This document shows positions 37,603 through 49,498 of a DNA stretch of 64,000 nucleotides, piece after piece. The position numbers and the translations under genes were made by a program. The notes beneath the pieces were generated by a model. It saw only the letters and a program-made list of their open reading frames with translations. It was not told the DNA's origin and ran no database searches. The stretch's first letter is position 1; each line of letters begins with the position of its first letter. Source of the stretch: Rhipidocladum racemiflorum (taxonomy: Eukaryota; Streptophyta; Magnoliopsida; Poales; Poaceae); NCBI GenBank assembly GCA_036346355.1, contig CM070580.1, positions 22,869,374 through 22,933,373 of the forward strand, written 5' to 3'.

Positions 37603-37796
37603 CTCCCTCCGGTCACAAATAGTTATTTCTATTATGATATATCTATTATAATATTATCAAAGTAGTTTTTGAGAGAAATCTACATGTATGATTTTCATGT
37701 ATCTAATTTAAATATTTAAAAAATATTAATAGTCAAAGTATTGAAAGTTTTATTGTACATATTTCCAAAACGACAACTATTTGTGGCAGGAGGGAG
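37603..37796. mobile_element. Stowaway-type MITE (194 bp) with TA duplication
   Basis: The terminal inverted repeats are ctccctccggtcacaaatagtt at 37603 and its partner aactatttgtggcaggagggag ending at 37796. They are flanked by TA at 37601-37602 and 37797-37798. CTCCCTCC ends with a TA target are the hallmark of Stowaway MITEs, moved by Tc1/mariner-type transposases. Confidence 0.93.
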
Positions 37797-38150
37797 TATC
37801 ATTCTTCAGATCTTTTTCAAAAAAACTCTCGTGGTTTTGGAAAAATGCATCCAGACTCGGATCAAGCTCTTTTGCAAAATTAACCTTGTGGTTCCGAAAA
37901 ATTGCATCTAGACTCGGACCGAGCTCTTTTGCAAAAAAGCATCGTGGTTCCAAAATTTTCTGTCATGTCCTTAATCTCCATTTTAAAAAAAGCCCATAGA
38001 TTTTTTAAAATCTTGTTACCATTCACCATTTCTGCGAAAGGTCCCAGCGAATTCTTAAATTGTGATTATTTCAGTTATTTTTAGTTTTTTTATGTTTCTT
38101 CAAAGGAAAAATGATATATACCGAAGAGTTTAGTTTTACTATATGAACAC
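37797..38150. other. Intergenic DNA with a local tandem duplication
   Basis: Phrases around 'gcatc-agactcgga-c-agctcttttgcaaaa' occur twice at about 37845-37935, suggesting a diverged tandem duplication of about 60-65 bp. No coding function is seen. Confidence 0.4.
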
Positions 38151-38159
38151 TCTATTAAA

Positions 38160-38810
38160 ATTCACCTAATAACACAATGTAGCGCACATCTCTGTCTAGT
38201 GTTCTATGGTCCTTGGAAGTCGTAAGGATCTTCCATTAGTTGGAATCTAATGTCCACATTTAAAGGTAGTCGTAGAGAGAGGTAGTGTTGGGTATTGGTC
38301 TTTTGTAAAAGATCAATCCTTTGCAAGATCTTAACCTCATTTGTTCAAATAGTTGGTGGTCTTGGAGTGTGCGTCTCACCTGGTTCGTCGTCGTCTTGAA
38401 TATGGCGAACCACAGTAGAGAGGTTGAGGTGTGAAAACACGTTTGTGCGTGGGAGATGAAGAGGATTCTAGGGGCTGGTACCGTGCTCTTCTGGAGAGTA
38501 GTTTCGATTAAAGGGATCGAGCACGTTAGTGCCAAGGAATGTATGGAGGGAGGAGTGTGAGACCGTTTTCTTTCGTAGTCTATTTGGGAATTGAAGTGAA
38601 GGTGGAACCGTGAGAGGTTGCACTCTATTGAGCTAAATCAACATTTTCTTGCCAAGTGTTGGTTTTGAGAGCTCGCTTGTCGTTTGTTCCGGTTTAAGTC
38701 TTTGTGTGAATGTTTTATGTTGCAAAGAAGTCCTTTGTCCCTTGGGGACTTTGTTGTTGATTTTGGCGTTCTTCGGATTCGAGGTCGAATCCTGTTTAAG
38801 GGGGGGAGAA
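38160..38810 (+). pseudogene. Decayed pol 3' end of a gypsy element, ending in a polypurine tract
   Basis: This stretch lies immediately before an LTR on the plus strand and ends aagggggggagaa at 38798-38810, a polypurine tract used to prime plus-strand DNA synthesis. The last part of the frame (RGGECD end near 38800) is reminiscent of the C-terminal end of chromovirus pol proteins. Upstream text is too decayed to name RT or integrase. The rest of the element and its 5' LTR are absent. Confidence 0.4.
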
Positions 38811-41070
38811 TGTGACACTACGAAATATCGAGACTTTATAAAATATGAAATTAGAGATTTGTGACATTATAAAATGTGAATTTGGTGATTTAAACTTTAC
38901 GCTATGAAGTTTAATCGCGTTTCGGGCCGATTTCGGGAGTTTCGGGCCTTTTTGGGGAAGGTTGGGCCCAAGGGAAAGAGTCGTGGGCTTTAGTGTGATG
39001 TTGTTTGGGCCCATGTGGGAGTGGGGGGCCAGGTTGGGCGCCACCCCTGCCCTTTGGTGCGCCCAAACCTGCCCTAGCCGCCCCCACTTCCTCCTCTTCC
39101 CCCCAAGCTAGCCGCCACCCTCCCCCTTGTGCGCCACCCTCCTCCTCCCTCCTCCCCATTACACCACCACCCCTCCCCTCCCCTCTCCACCACCCTTGCT
39201 GCCTTAGGGAAGCCTCTCCACCTCACCACCCCGCAGATCCGTCCATTGGAGCGCTCCGCGACGAGGAGATCCGGTGGATTTGGAGCGAGGAAGGAGATCG
39301 CGCGAACCGGGAGGAGATCCGTTGGGTTTTCGATCGTCGGGCAAAGGTATGGCCACGGGGATCCTTAGGGTTGGTCTAGGATCTGTTCTAAGGGTTAATA
39401 TCATGTTTTTAGATCAATTGGCGGTGCTGGAATTGAGTAGATTAGATGAAATCTAGAAGTTGCCACGTTCTCTTTTTCGGGCAGCATGAGCAGTCGACCT
39501 AGGGTTTGGGTTTTCGCCAATTTAGATTTGGAATTTGGTCGGCCGCCTGTTGAAGAAGTTGTAGGTAACTTCAATACCTTTCAGTGGGTATAAAGAACGT
39601 CCAATTCTGCCCAGCCGTTTGAAAGTTATGCTCGTTTTAGCGAACGTATTAAAATCTGTGACGTGATTGGAACAGATCACGGTATTCTGTAGGTTAAACC
39701 ACTTTAGAGTCTGAATCAGTCTTTCCATATACTTAGAAAAAGTTAGGAAATTTCCTAAGCTATGCGAGGATGTACTCGTTTAATCGATTTGGAGTCTTAG
39801 ATCCCGAGTTATGCTCATTGCAAGTCTGCTGTCCCGGCGGGACAGAACTTCTGTTTTTGGGTTTTGCGAGTAGTTTGCGATATCGGGGTAGAAGTGTTTG
39901 CGTACTGTTTTGTGGACATGATTGTGAGTGTGTGGTACCTATGTGCAGGTGGTGTGACCCCGGGAGTGCCTTCTACTTCTCGCCAATCCGTCGCCCGTGG
40001 TTGAGGCAAGTGTATTGGAATGGGTAGCGGGTTGTAGTTTGCTAGATTGGTTGAGATTGAAATTGAATATATGATATGTTCACATGCCATGCCTTAATGA
40101 TTGCTAATGATATGATGAATATGCTTATTATGTTATGATGCCATGTGTTAATGTACAAGTTATTTATGATGTTGGCATGTTTGCATACATGGCATGATAC
40201 ATGGCCTGGGCAGTGAGAAAGTCATAACTAGTCCGGGGAAGGTCGGTGAGAAAGTTATGACTATTCCGGAGAGCCAATGAGTAAGTCTTACATCGTGATT
40301 CCATCCACCGCGGTGTATGGAAGCGAGGAGTAGGCACCCTCCATCTTTAGGATGGAAGGGGGGAGAGGGTGCACACCGACGGGTGTGTACTCAACCATAC
40401 CGGTATGAGTTTCCAGGAGATATGTGCATCGCATTGCATTGCATCGCATTATATGAGGATGTTATATGATGATGATATATGATGAGGTCAATGATATGCT
40501 TACACTATGAATATGAGATGTGTATGATGTCGTATGTGAAAAGTGGTGATGAAGGTATTGGAATGTATCTTTTCTTGTTCCATTGCAATATACTTGCTGA
40601 GTGATGAACTCACGCTTGTGTTTATGTGTTTTTCTTAGGTACCATGAAACCGGCATGCGGGAAAGGGAGCTAGTCACACGTCACCACTTAGCATCACACA
40701 TATAAACAATGACATGTTCTCTCCTTTAGTTGTGATGGTTAATTCACTGAACTAAATTGAGGTTTTGATGCTTCGTTGGTTGTCATGAGTAAATGATTAG
40801 TCCATATTTGACATGTGACGGATAGACTAATATCCTTAGTTGTATGGTGGTTGAATTTCCGATTGGTCATGTTATTGCTATCGTTCATTATGCTATCTTG
40901 ACATGTTAATATTGTTGTTGCTTCAATTCATGGAAAAACAAAGGAGATCTTTGAAATTTTCGGTATTAGCATTCATGCCTTTGCTATAATTTACATGTAA
41001 TTGTGGTATTTAGAGGTTGCTTAGTCTATGTTTGGTAGCATTCGGGCATACTAGATGCCGGGGTGTTACA
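38811..41070 (+). mobile_element. 3' LTR (2260 bp) of a truncated gypsy element, inverted relative to 33828-36005
   Basis: It begins tgtgacactacg right after the polypurine tract and ends ggggtgttaca at 41070. It is homologous, in opposite orientation, to the solo LTR at 33828-36005. The immediate flanks (gagaa and cctac) do not match, as expected for an LTR that still joins internal sequence on its left. The GC-rich part at 39000-39400 gives overlapping ORFs on both strands that are not genes. Confidence 0.85.
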
Positions 41071-41262
41071 CCTACTTAGGAAAAGTACAAGAATCCATCT
41101 ACCAAAATCCTTTAACAATTTGGGAATTTATCCTCTCAGCAATCATCATATTCGATTGTAGGGATGAACGTGCAATGGGTATAAGAGGCTACATTGGCCA
41201 AACCAAAAGGTGAAATCGTTTATACGGTGGTGTACAATTACATAAATTTCAGAAGTTTCATC

Positions 41263-41672
41263 CAGGTTTAATAAAGCTAAATGAAAATCGAGAATTTCGA
41301 CCGGTTTTTGTGATTTTGAGCCCTACCGAAATATAAAACTGACCGGTAAACCGGTCCAATTCAAAAAAAAATCAAAAAATTCAAAAAATATTAAAAAGCA
41401 TTATGCGATGTAAACTGAGCGGTTTTTCGAGAAAACCGACGAAAACTGCTCAAGAAACCGATCGCCCAAAAGGTTCAACTCGCCGAGCGGGTTTTCGAGA
41501 AAACCGAATGGTTTTTGTTTTTTTTAATTTGTTTTGAATGGTTTTTGTTCAAATGCTCAGTTTTAAAACTCCTCAGTTTCTAACGATTTTTCAGCGATTT
41601 TTGGCTCGATATTTTCGAATTTCCAATTTCGGTTTTCCATCGGTTTTTTCGGTTTCGGTTTGGTTAACCCTG
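41263..41672. mobile_element. hAT-type MITE (410 bp) with exact 8-bp TSD
   Basis: The ends are caggtttaa at 41263 and ttaaccctg at 41672, with 'accggttt/aaaccggt' and 'cggttttcga' repeats inside. The TSD gtttcatc is exact at 41255-41262 and 41673-41680. There is no transposase. Confidence 0.9.
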
Positions 41673-41680
41673 GTTTCATC

Positions 41681-41820
41681 AATTTGCAGCTATGACCGCT
41701 ATAGCAGTTTTTGTTCTTGGAATGCTAAGCTACAGCACAGACATACACTATTACAGCTATGACCGCTATAGCGGATAGTGGAAATAGCGACCGCTATAGC
41801 GACTAGCGGAAGCATGCTTC
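41681..41820. repeat. Cluster of 'gaccgctatagcg' palindromes
   Basis: At least three copies of gaccgctatagc (41695, 41761 and 41788), partly in longer forms, occur within 110 bp together with related inverted phrases 'gctatagcggatag' and 'gctatagcgactagcgg'. Each core is self-complementary. It is probably the subterminal part of a decayed DNA transposon; no ends were defined. Confidence 0.5.
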
Positions 41821-42366
41821 ATTTTGCAATTATTTAGGCTTGTGAATAATTATTTGGTATGTTAATTGTATAGTTAGAGTTTTTAGCTAACTAAAATTAG
41901 TTTTTTGACACAAAAATTAGAAAACAAGGTATTTCATATTTTTCAAAAATAGTACAAAAAATTCAATACGGCCTTTAAACAAAGAATTTTATTAGAAAAT
42001 CTATAAAAGATAACTTGATCTTGGGATCATTTGAGTTCAAATATTTGGTACTTGAATTCTAGCTTAAATTCTAGATTCTTTTACATTTGATATTCTATTT
42101 CAAGAAATGAGAATTACTTTATATTGTTCAAAAAATCAAATTATACATTAATTCAACTTTTAAAAAAAATAGCATCAAAATGTATTTAAGAAAAAATATT
42201 TTATTTATAGTTTTAGATTTTATGTTCGACATTTTAGAAAAGTGTTGTAAATTTGCAACTTTTAGTTCCACTTTGCTTGACAATGTTGTTATAATTTTTT
42301 TCATTCTTATTGTACTCTACCTACCATGAAAAGTAATAGAAATAGCATCATTTTGATAGTACCGCG

Positions 42367-42756
42367 CAGGGTTCCAAAAATTGTCGATTTTCATTCCACT
42401 TTCACGATTTTTGCCTATATCGACGTGATACGATATCCAAAACCAGTTAATAAATCAATACAATTTTTTTAAAAAAAATCAAAGATTAAAAAAATTCGAG
42501 AAATTTTATGCTATGTAAACCGGTGAAAATCGATGGAAAATCGTTGATTTTTTTATGAAAATCGGTGAAAAATCGCTCAAAAATCAACAACCTAAAATTT
42601 AGAACTCGCTTGATTTTTCAATTTTTCCTGATTTTTTTTCACCAACAAGTTCAAAGTTTTTTACTTCGGCGTTCATGCGATTTCTAGCAATTGTCGAAGA
42701 TTTTCGGTGCCGAGCAAGTAGCAATTTTTTGGTTGAAATCAATTTTGTAAACCCTT
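42367..42756. mobile_element. hAT-type MITE (390 bp)
   Basis: The ends are cagggttccaaaa at 42367 and the inverted partner ttttgtaaaccctt ending at 42756. The flanks are gtaccgcg (42359-42366) and gtactacg (42757-42764), an 8-bp TSD with two mismatches. The body is filled with 'aaaatcg/cgatttt' repeats and is related in style to the element at 41263. Confidence 0.75.
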
Positions 42757-42869
42757 GTACTACGTTGTAGTATTGCCTCTTTTCTAGCTTTTGTTATTCG
42801 CTACAGTTTGTTTGCCCCCTCATCACGATACCATAATAATCATGATTTAAATCAGTAGATAGTACGATG

Positions 42870-43092
42870 TGTTTTGATATGGATAGAATACCTATTCCAA
42901 TATGGAAGGACTCTATCTATTGGTGGGCAAATCTGAATTTATCTCTAGTGGTTCTCTACTATATATTGGGCATTGCCTTGTAGAGAAAAATCAATCTAAT
43001 AAAAAGAGAGAACTTTGCCCCTACTTCGGTTTGTGATCTCAGTTCTTGTTCGTGCGATCTGTTGGCTTGCTGCTAATTGGTGCGAGTAAACA
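42870..43092 (+). repeat. 5' LTR of the decayed copia element
   Basis: It begins TGTTTTGATATGG and ends gagtaaaca at 43092. Over its whole 223 bp it aligns with 62479-62702, sharing 'atggaaggactctat', 'tatattgggcattg' and 'gttcgtgcgatctgttg'. Confidence 0.8.
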
Positions 43093-45269
43093 ACCACATT
43101 TCACAATATGTTATCACCATGTGGCTCTACAAGGCTAAAGCCAGTGTTTCTCGTTCTATATTCTTTGCAAGTAGAACAATCATGTTTTTTTTATAGTAAT
43201 CATGGATTTATCTATGGTTATTTTGCACGATGCTTGTACGAGAGATCGATCTCATCAAACAAAGACAAAATTGCATGCATGGACGAACACACGATGTTCT
43301 TTCAGGGCTAAAAGTCACCGTCTGCCTGCGTCAATCTACATGGCATCAAGTTCATCCTGCGTCATGAGACTAAGATCAGCTATGAGCCCTATGTAAGTTT
43401 CAATCTACGTAAGTTAATCACGCGTGAATACTAAACTAAATCCTGCAAATTGTTTTCTCCAAATTGCCTAGATTACTTGCTTAATCTAATAGCTAATTGG
43501 GCTTATAGATACTTATTCATAGGTACTGTTCATCGACAATATGAAAAGAAAACCGGAATCGGTCCTGAAGACAGCAAACCCTCAATTTTCGTGAACCGGT
43601 GGCTTGTTGCATTGCCGTTCACGCCTACTGTGCGAACACCTTATGCATGCCGTCTAGTGCCTCGACGTCCGCGCCCACCGCACGGACTACATCTAGACGC
43701 CGTTCGAACCCACCGCCCAAACGCTGCACGCCGCCCGTGCCTCACCGTTCCTGCCTACCGCGCGAATGACGCCGAGCCGCCTCGACCACTGCGCTTCACC
43801 TTCTGTGCACGTCGACGGTCGTGACGACGCTTTGGCCACCTTTTGTGTAGGCGACCGCACTAGGCGCTCTAGCTCCCGTGCGCATTTGCCCACGGTGCCA
43901 TGGGCCTTGTGCGCATCAACTGCCATACCGCACCTTGCCTTTCACATCTCGAAGCACGCACGTGCGGCCACGCCATTTCAACTCCCGTGCCTCTTGAAGA
44001 ACGCGGTGGCGGCTGTGCTTTGCCTCGTCGTTTCGCGCATGCACCGGAAGTTGCACCCACGTCGCGTTGACTTTCGCGCTGATGGCGACCATTTTCGTGC
44101 TCCAACGGAGATGGTGTGCACGGACTTGCAGCGCCACCTGCACCCACACCCCTTTCGTCTCCCGAATTGGCAGCGCCCATAGCATGGCGCCCATGCCTCT
44201 TCATCTCTCAGGGAGGCAATGGTGGCTATGGAGACGCCACTCAGCGACCGTGGAGGCGTCGCACGAGGCCTATGGCAGTGACTGCAGAAGTGCCCCACTC
44301 GATGACGGTGGCAGCTGGTTTTTGTGGGGATGAGGATATGGTGGCTAGGGTTTTCCAAACCCTAGCCGTCATATTAAAGGCAAGTCGTTTTGGGCTTCAA
44401 GGGCCCAATGGGTCGTGGGCCCATTAGATCAAACTGGCCCAAAAAGTTTTCCAACAGGAAAAAATATATATAAAAGAAAAGAAAGTTTTCCTGTAATTTC
44501 ATAAATAGATTATTAATTTTTGAAAATTGATGTTAAATACTACAAAATTATATTTCTAGATATATGGACTTCCGATAATTTGTCAAAATTATTATTTAGC
44601 ACACATTGAAAGTTTCATACCTTGGTTAATTTTTCTATTATTATTCCATATTTAATTTATACTAGGTAGAATCGTGCACTACACAACACCATAAAAAATT
44701 TGCTCTGATTTTTTTCTGCAAAAAAGCGGTATGAGGACATCAACATTATTTCGGTTTTTTCGGGTCCTTTTTTGTAAAATAACCGGTGGAAGGACCTAGA
44801 CGTAATTTCAATTTTTCAGAGGCTATTTTTGCGAAGAAGGTGGCGTGGCTAGGCTGCCTGAGCTCCAAATCTTCCAGGCATTAGAGATATATATTATTGG
44901 AATCTACTATTGCGTTGTTCAGTAATTTGAAAATTGCCTGGTAATTAGCAGAAAAATTATGAGAAATGCTAGAAAATTTTTATATGTCATATTGAAAGCT
45001 CCATATATCTTGATTTATTATCCTAGCTTGATTCCATGTTTATGTATGTTGAAATTTATTTTCCTGTTACTTGGAAATTATAAAAATTGCTAAATAATTA
45101 GTAGAAAATCATGGAAATTGCTAGAAAAATTCTGGTAAATTTAGATAATTATATACTAAATAGATATATACCAAGTTTTACTGATTGAAGAGTGAGCATG
45201 CAATATATTAAAATTACCAGTAGTAAAAGTCATTTTGCATAAATAGAAATTGGATATATCGGACATCGC
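43093..45269. other. Leader of the copia element with an unexplained GC-rich block
   Basis: Between the 5' LTR and gag lie about 2.2 kb. At 43338 a short frame starts MASSSSCVMRLRSAMSP and ends after 19 codons. From 43580 to 44340 the DNA is GC-rich, with overlapping ORFs on both strands (43450-43824, 43766-44182, 43978-44358), none with a known domain. It ends with 'gtggctagggttttccaaaccctag', a 25-bp palindrome-like sequence at 44341-44368. From 44450 to 45250 the sequence is AT-rich without features. The block may be a captured host fragment or another insertion; I found no TSD. Confidence 0.35.
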
Positions 45270-45619
45270 ATAGAGGGAATTTGCTGTATTTGCCCTGAAA
45301 GGCAACAATTACCTTACTTGGGTAATGAATACTAAGATTAATATGACAGCTCAACTTTTAGAGCTTCTTCTTTCCAGAAATACTCTTGCACTTCTTAAGA
45401 TTCTATTTTCATACGTCATATATTTTGATGGAAGATGAGTAGCTAGTATTTTCGAATTCCCTAAAGAAAAATATATAACTAGCAAAGATACATCCTGTTG
45501 CCAGAAGCACAACACGAATAGACCCTCCCGCGCTCTCAAGAATTTAAAAGCTGTCGCAGCATATAACTTTGCCATGCATAAGCTTATCACTAAACTAACA
45601 TTATGTAACCAAAAAGTTA
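45270..45619 (+). pseudogene. Copia gag, 5' part (interrupted)
   Basis: The frame reads EFAVFALKGNNYLTWVMNTK at about 45277-45336, the G-x-N-Y-x-x-W motif of plant copia gag (UBN2-type). After a decayed stretch it continues with ILLPEAQHE and LKAVAAYNFAMHKLITKLTLC up to 45619. The frame is then cut by a solo LTR and continues in the same phase at 58165. Gag forms the cytoplasmic particle. A stop replaces the usual Trp after E in this block. Confidence 0.75.
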
Positions 45620-46662
45620 TGTAGGACCGAATATAGCAATCAGAGGGGGGGTGAATGATTGTGCGGAAGCTAAAACCAAATTCTTGATCTATTAAAAGTT
45701 TACCCCAAAATAGAACCAAATAATTGCCTCGTTTTCGAAAAAAACAGAATGATAGAGGTTTGGTAAAATGCGAATTCCTGGAGATCCAACCGTCCGATCG
45801 ATCTTAAAATTGGACACAAGAAACTAGATTCCAATATGAATCAAACCCAAAAAAAATCAGCTCAATCGGACTTACGGATCAAAAGTTATGACCTTCGCAA
45901 GCTTACTGTTCCAGAAGATGGCGAGAATAAATCTAACTAGAATTGTAGCTCGCTGGAAGATTTGATGAACTTGATCTTTATTTCTCCTTTCTTTTGTCTA
46001 AAATACTCTAAACAAAAGAGTACAACCCTAAAGCTTGCTCAAAGTTTGATTGCCTTCAACAGGAGGCAACCACTCTATTTAAAGAAGGCAAACACACCTA
46101 ATCCTAGAAGGAGTCCTAATCCTATAAGGATTCCTAATCCTAAAAGGATTCCCACTCCTAATCCTAGAAAGAGCATGTATTCAACACAACTCCACTTGGC
46201 CCAACCTGGCCGAATACAACTCTTGCACGCGTATGGCAACCCTACCATACTCACGTGACTAACACTTTGCACGCGAATGACCTCATGCCATTCTCACGTG
46301 ACTAACAATTCTTCATGTGCACCATTCTCTTAGCCCGAACGTCCCGCATGACATCCTTGACCACCAAGACCTCAGTTCCCCCTGAACCTAGTCCCAAACC
46401 TCAGTTCCTCCATGAACCTAGTTCCAGTCCCGTCATCGACCACATTCGCCCTCGAACAATACCTGCACATGAACAAACCACAAAACGATTCCGAGCACAA
46501 GTCCGCGACTTGACTCACATTAAACCATGCAACCACTCACAGGAGTGCATTGCAATAAATATTCTAAGAACACGATTTCAAAACACGAACAAAAACCTTT
46601 GCAAAAATCAAAAAGCTTTTCAAATAATCAAACTGATTTCAGATCTTTTCAAATAAAGAAAC

Positions 46663-47289
46663 TGTCGGGGATTGACTATCTGGCAAAAGACCACGGTACC
46701 CCCGTGAGAAGCTAAACCCGCCGACCAAGCAATACTAGAAGAAGATGCTCGGGAGAATGAAACGAGCATCCCTCCTTCTCCTCCGAGCGTACGCGTCTGC
46801 ACCTTTACTCGCAGAAGCACCAAACACGCCCCCCCCCCCACGAGCAAGCGTGCTCGTAGAGGCCACGACCTACTCGGGTGTTTGGTCGGAGGGCCCGGCG
46901 AACGCTACGAGGAAGGAAGGAGCCAACCAATCAGCCGAAGATCAAGGGAGATCATACCCGAAATTCAAAAGCAAGGCGAATCAAGGGCGGGTCACGGATA
47001 TGGATACATAGCGTGATCCTGTGAGGTAGTTGCCTTTTCTGCACCTATAGTCGTATTATTTAAACCCCCACGAAGATTTGTAAAGGGGAGGAAAAAGAGA
47101 TAGAACATAATACACTGGAGTAGGGTCGTTATCCCGGAGAGGAGGCCCGAACCAGGATAAACACCGTGTCCCCTTTTCTTCTTCTCCCGACTCGCATCGC
47201 TCGAACGACCTCTTCGATCCGTGCGACGGGCTCTGTTGATCCCCATTCAACAAGTAAGCTCGACGGGAGCCGTTCTCCAATCGTCGACA
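46663..47289 (+). repeat. 5' LTR of the Tat-lineage element
   Basis: It is 627 bp, TG...CA, and contains a run of ten C at about 46831. It differs from the 639-bp 3' LTR at roughly fifteen places, mostly one- or two-base indels in homopolymers. Confidence 0.95.
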
Positions 47290-47291
47290 GC

Positions 47292-47309
47292 TGGCGCCGT
47301 CCGTGGGGA
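47292..47309 (+). promoter_or_regulatory. Primer-binding site of the Tat-lineage element
   Basis: TGGCGCCGTCCGTGGGGA starts two bases after the LTR. The first nine bases fit the complement of a plant tRNA-Asp 3' end; the rest does not fit perfectly, so the primer tRNA is not certain. Confidence 0.75.
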
Positions 47310-47347
47310 CGACAGCTTGATTCCCGTGCAGATCAAGATCCTCGAGG

Positions 47348-49498
47348 ATGCCAAACTCGGGAGACACTCGGGACCTTTGCGTTTTTGACCACGTTGAAGA
47401 TGACGATGTGTACTACGCCGTCGACAACGTGGCTAGGGTGACCGATCCTATCGGTCACACTGAGTCTGGGAGCCCTTCCCCGGACACGGGAATACGAGGA
47501 CAGGGCCTCCATTCCCCAGACATTACCCTCGAGGACCCCGAGGATGACTACGACGGGCTCTACGATGGCCTGGACATACCAGACGACCTAGAGCTCGACC
47601 GAGAGACCGCATCTCAAGGGGATACAATGATGTCCCCATCGCTTTCATCCCGCTCTCGTCGAGTCAACATAGCCGGGAGCCGTGCGGAGCCCGGAGAGGG
47701 ATCCTCGGACGCTGCCAAGCACGACCGCTCTACGAGGCACCAGACTCCACCGAGGCGTCCTTGGGAAAGACCCTCGCGAGCATTCGCCGCCAGGCAAAGG
47801 GGAGGCGCGCTTCACTGAAAGGAACTCTCGCGGATACCGAACTCCCGATCGCACTCGGAGCGCCGTCAAAGCTCACCGCCGCCGATTCGCGGAAGCGAGA
47901 GCGATTCTGAGCCTTGGCGTGATCGTCGTGTTTCTTGCATTTCCCGAGCAAGTAGGCTTGGAGGCCGTGGCGTGGTCGTGGCGAAGATTTGGAAAGGCTT
48001 CTTGCCGAGCTGAAAGTCTCGGATCCTCCCGTGGCGGGATGCCGGAGTGTTTCCGGGACCATCACAACGCTCCCCATGCGCTCGCCAGAGGTGAGTCTCG
48101 GAGCCATGCTCGGAGATCGCACTGCATCGCTAACCCGATCCGGGAAAAGCCGAGCGATCCGCAGAGCAACCTCAGGCGGTACCTCTATAATCGCCCAGAC
48201 ATTTAGCGCTCGAACGCTCCACGACCAAGCGGTCGTCGGCACGACCGTCGCATGAGGTCTTCTCCCGACTCGGCCCGCGCACGGGGCATTGGGCGGAAGA
48301 CCCACGAGAAGGCCGCCGTGATCGAGGGTTTCACCGTGAAATCCCGAGCTTCGGTTGCCAGGCCTTCACGAGCTCCCTCCGGGACGTCGCATGGCCGAAC
48401 AGATTCAAGCCCGGTCACGTCGAAAGATTCAACGGGACCCAGAACCCGGACGAATTTCTCTCAATATATACTACCGCCATCCTCGCCACGAGGCGATGAG
48501 GGGTGATGGCAAATTACCTGCCGACGGTTACGGGCGGAGCCGCTCGTGCGTGGCTTTTCAATCGAAGGAAGGATCCATACGGTCTGAAGGCGGCTCGGCG
48601 CCCGGCGCTCAGAAGCAAATTTCCAGAGCTGTTACATCCGCCGGGAAAGGAGCGCGACTGAGCGCTTGATCTGATTTAACGGGAAACCCTGCGACAATTC
48701 GTCCAGAGGTTCATCCAGGTCCGGAACTCGATCCCGAACATATCGGACGAAGCTGTCGTCCGAGCTTTCAAGTTCGGGGTACGGGACGTGCGCTTCACGC
48801 AGGACCTGGAGATCCACCCGGATCTAACGGCGAACGAGCTCTTCCGAATGGCCGATCGATACGCCAACGCAGATGAAGCCGTCCAATGGAAGAAAATGCT
48901 GGATGAAGGGAAGCTGCCGCCTCAGCCTGGCCTAGAGACCTCGGCTAGCAAAAAGGGCTCGAATTCTGTAGACAAGAAGATCAAGAAGAAGAAGAAAAAG
49001 CAACCCTCGCCAGCCATGGTAGCCGCGGTGGAACAACAACAACCCCGAGCAACCCAGCCGCAGCGCCGGGGGTTTAACGCTCGGGGAAGAGGACAACCAC
49101 ACAGGCCTCGAGAGCGAGGCGACCAAGCGGACCGACGGGGCGACCTCTACTGTCCGCTTCACCAAAGACGGCACGATCTACGGAATTGCCGAACGTGGAC
49201 CTACCGCCTGGAGCAGTTTTACAGCGGCAGGGGTCCCATGCCGACGCTTCCAGAGCAGGGTGAAAATGGCAAAGGTAAACAGCCCGCCGAGGGAAGTGAG
49301 GACGACATGGAATACCAAGAACCAAAGAATCACATAGCGGTCATCTTCGGGGGCTCCTCCGCCTACAAGTCCCGCCGGGACTTAAAGGACGCCGCAAGAG
49401 AAGTGCACCATGTTACCCAGGGCAAGCCTCCTGGCAAAGAAATGAAATGGTCTCAAATATCCTCACCTTCTCCAAGGACGATTGTCCCCTTGGGATGA
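47348..49498 (+). pseudogene. Gag of the Tat-lineage element (frameshifted)
   Basis: The ATG at 47348 opens MPNSGDTRDLCVF, an acidic N-terminal region with D/E-rich repeats up to about 47818. After frameshifts the capsid core is readable at 48395-48560 (AWPNRFKPGH, NPDEFLSIYTTAI, MANYLPTVTGGAARAWLF) and 48700-48880 (FVQRFIQVRNSIPNIS, FKFGVRDVRF). An open stretch 48788-49498 follows, with a lysine-rich tract (KKIKKKKKKQPSP), an RG-rich segment and a C-x2-H...H-x4-C zinc-knuckle-like motif (YCPLHQRRHDLRNC). Gag packages element RNA. At least one stop and two frame changes interrupt it. Confidence 0.88.

Noticed and set aside
39005..39404. Proline-rich ORFs
   Set aside because: These are LTR sequence of the 38811-41070 copy, with both strands open by composition.
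43450..44427. Possible host gene in the GC-rich block
   Set aside because: Overlapping ORFs on both strands, no domain and no splice pattern; listed as an unexplained block only.
47730..48305. 191-codon minus-strand ORF
   Set aside because: It is a shadow of the gypsy gag; the plus strand carries recognisable capsid motifs there.
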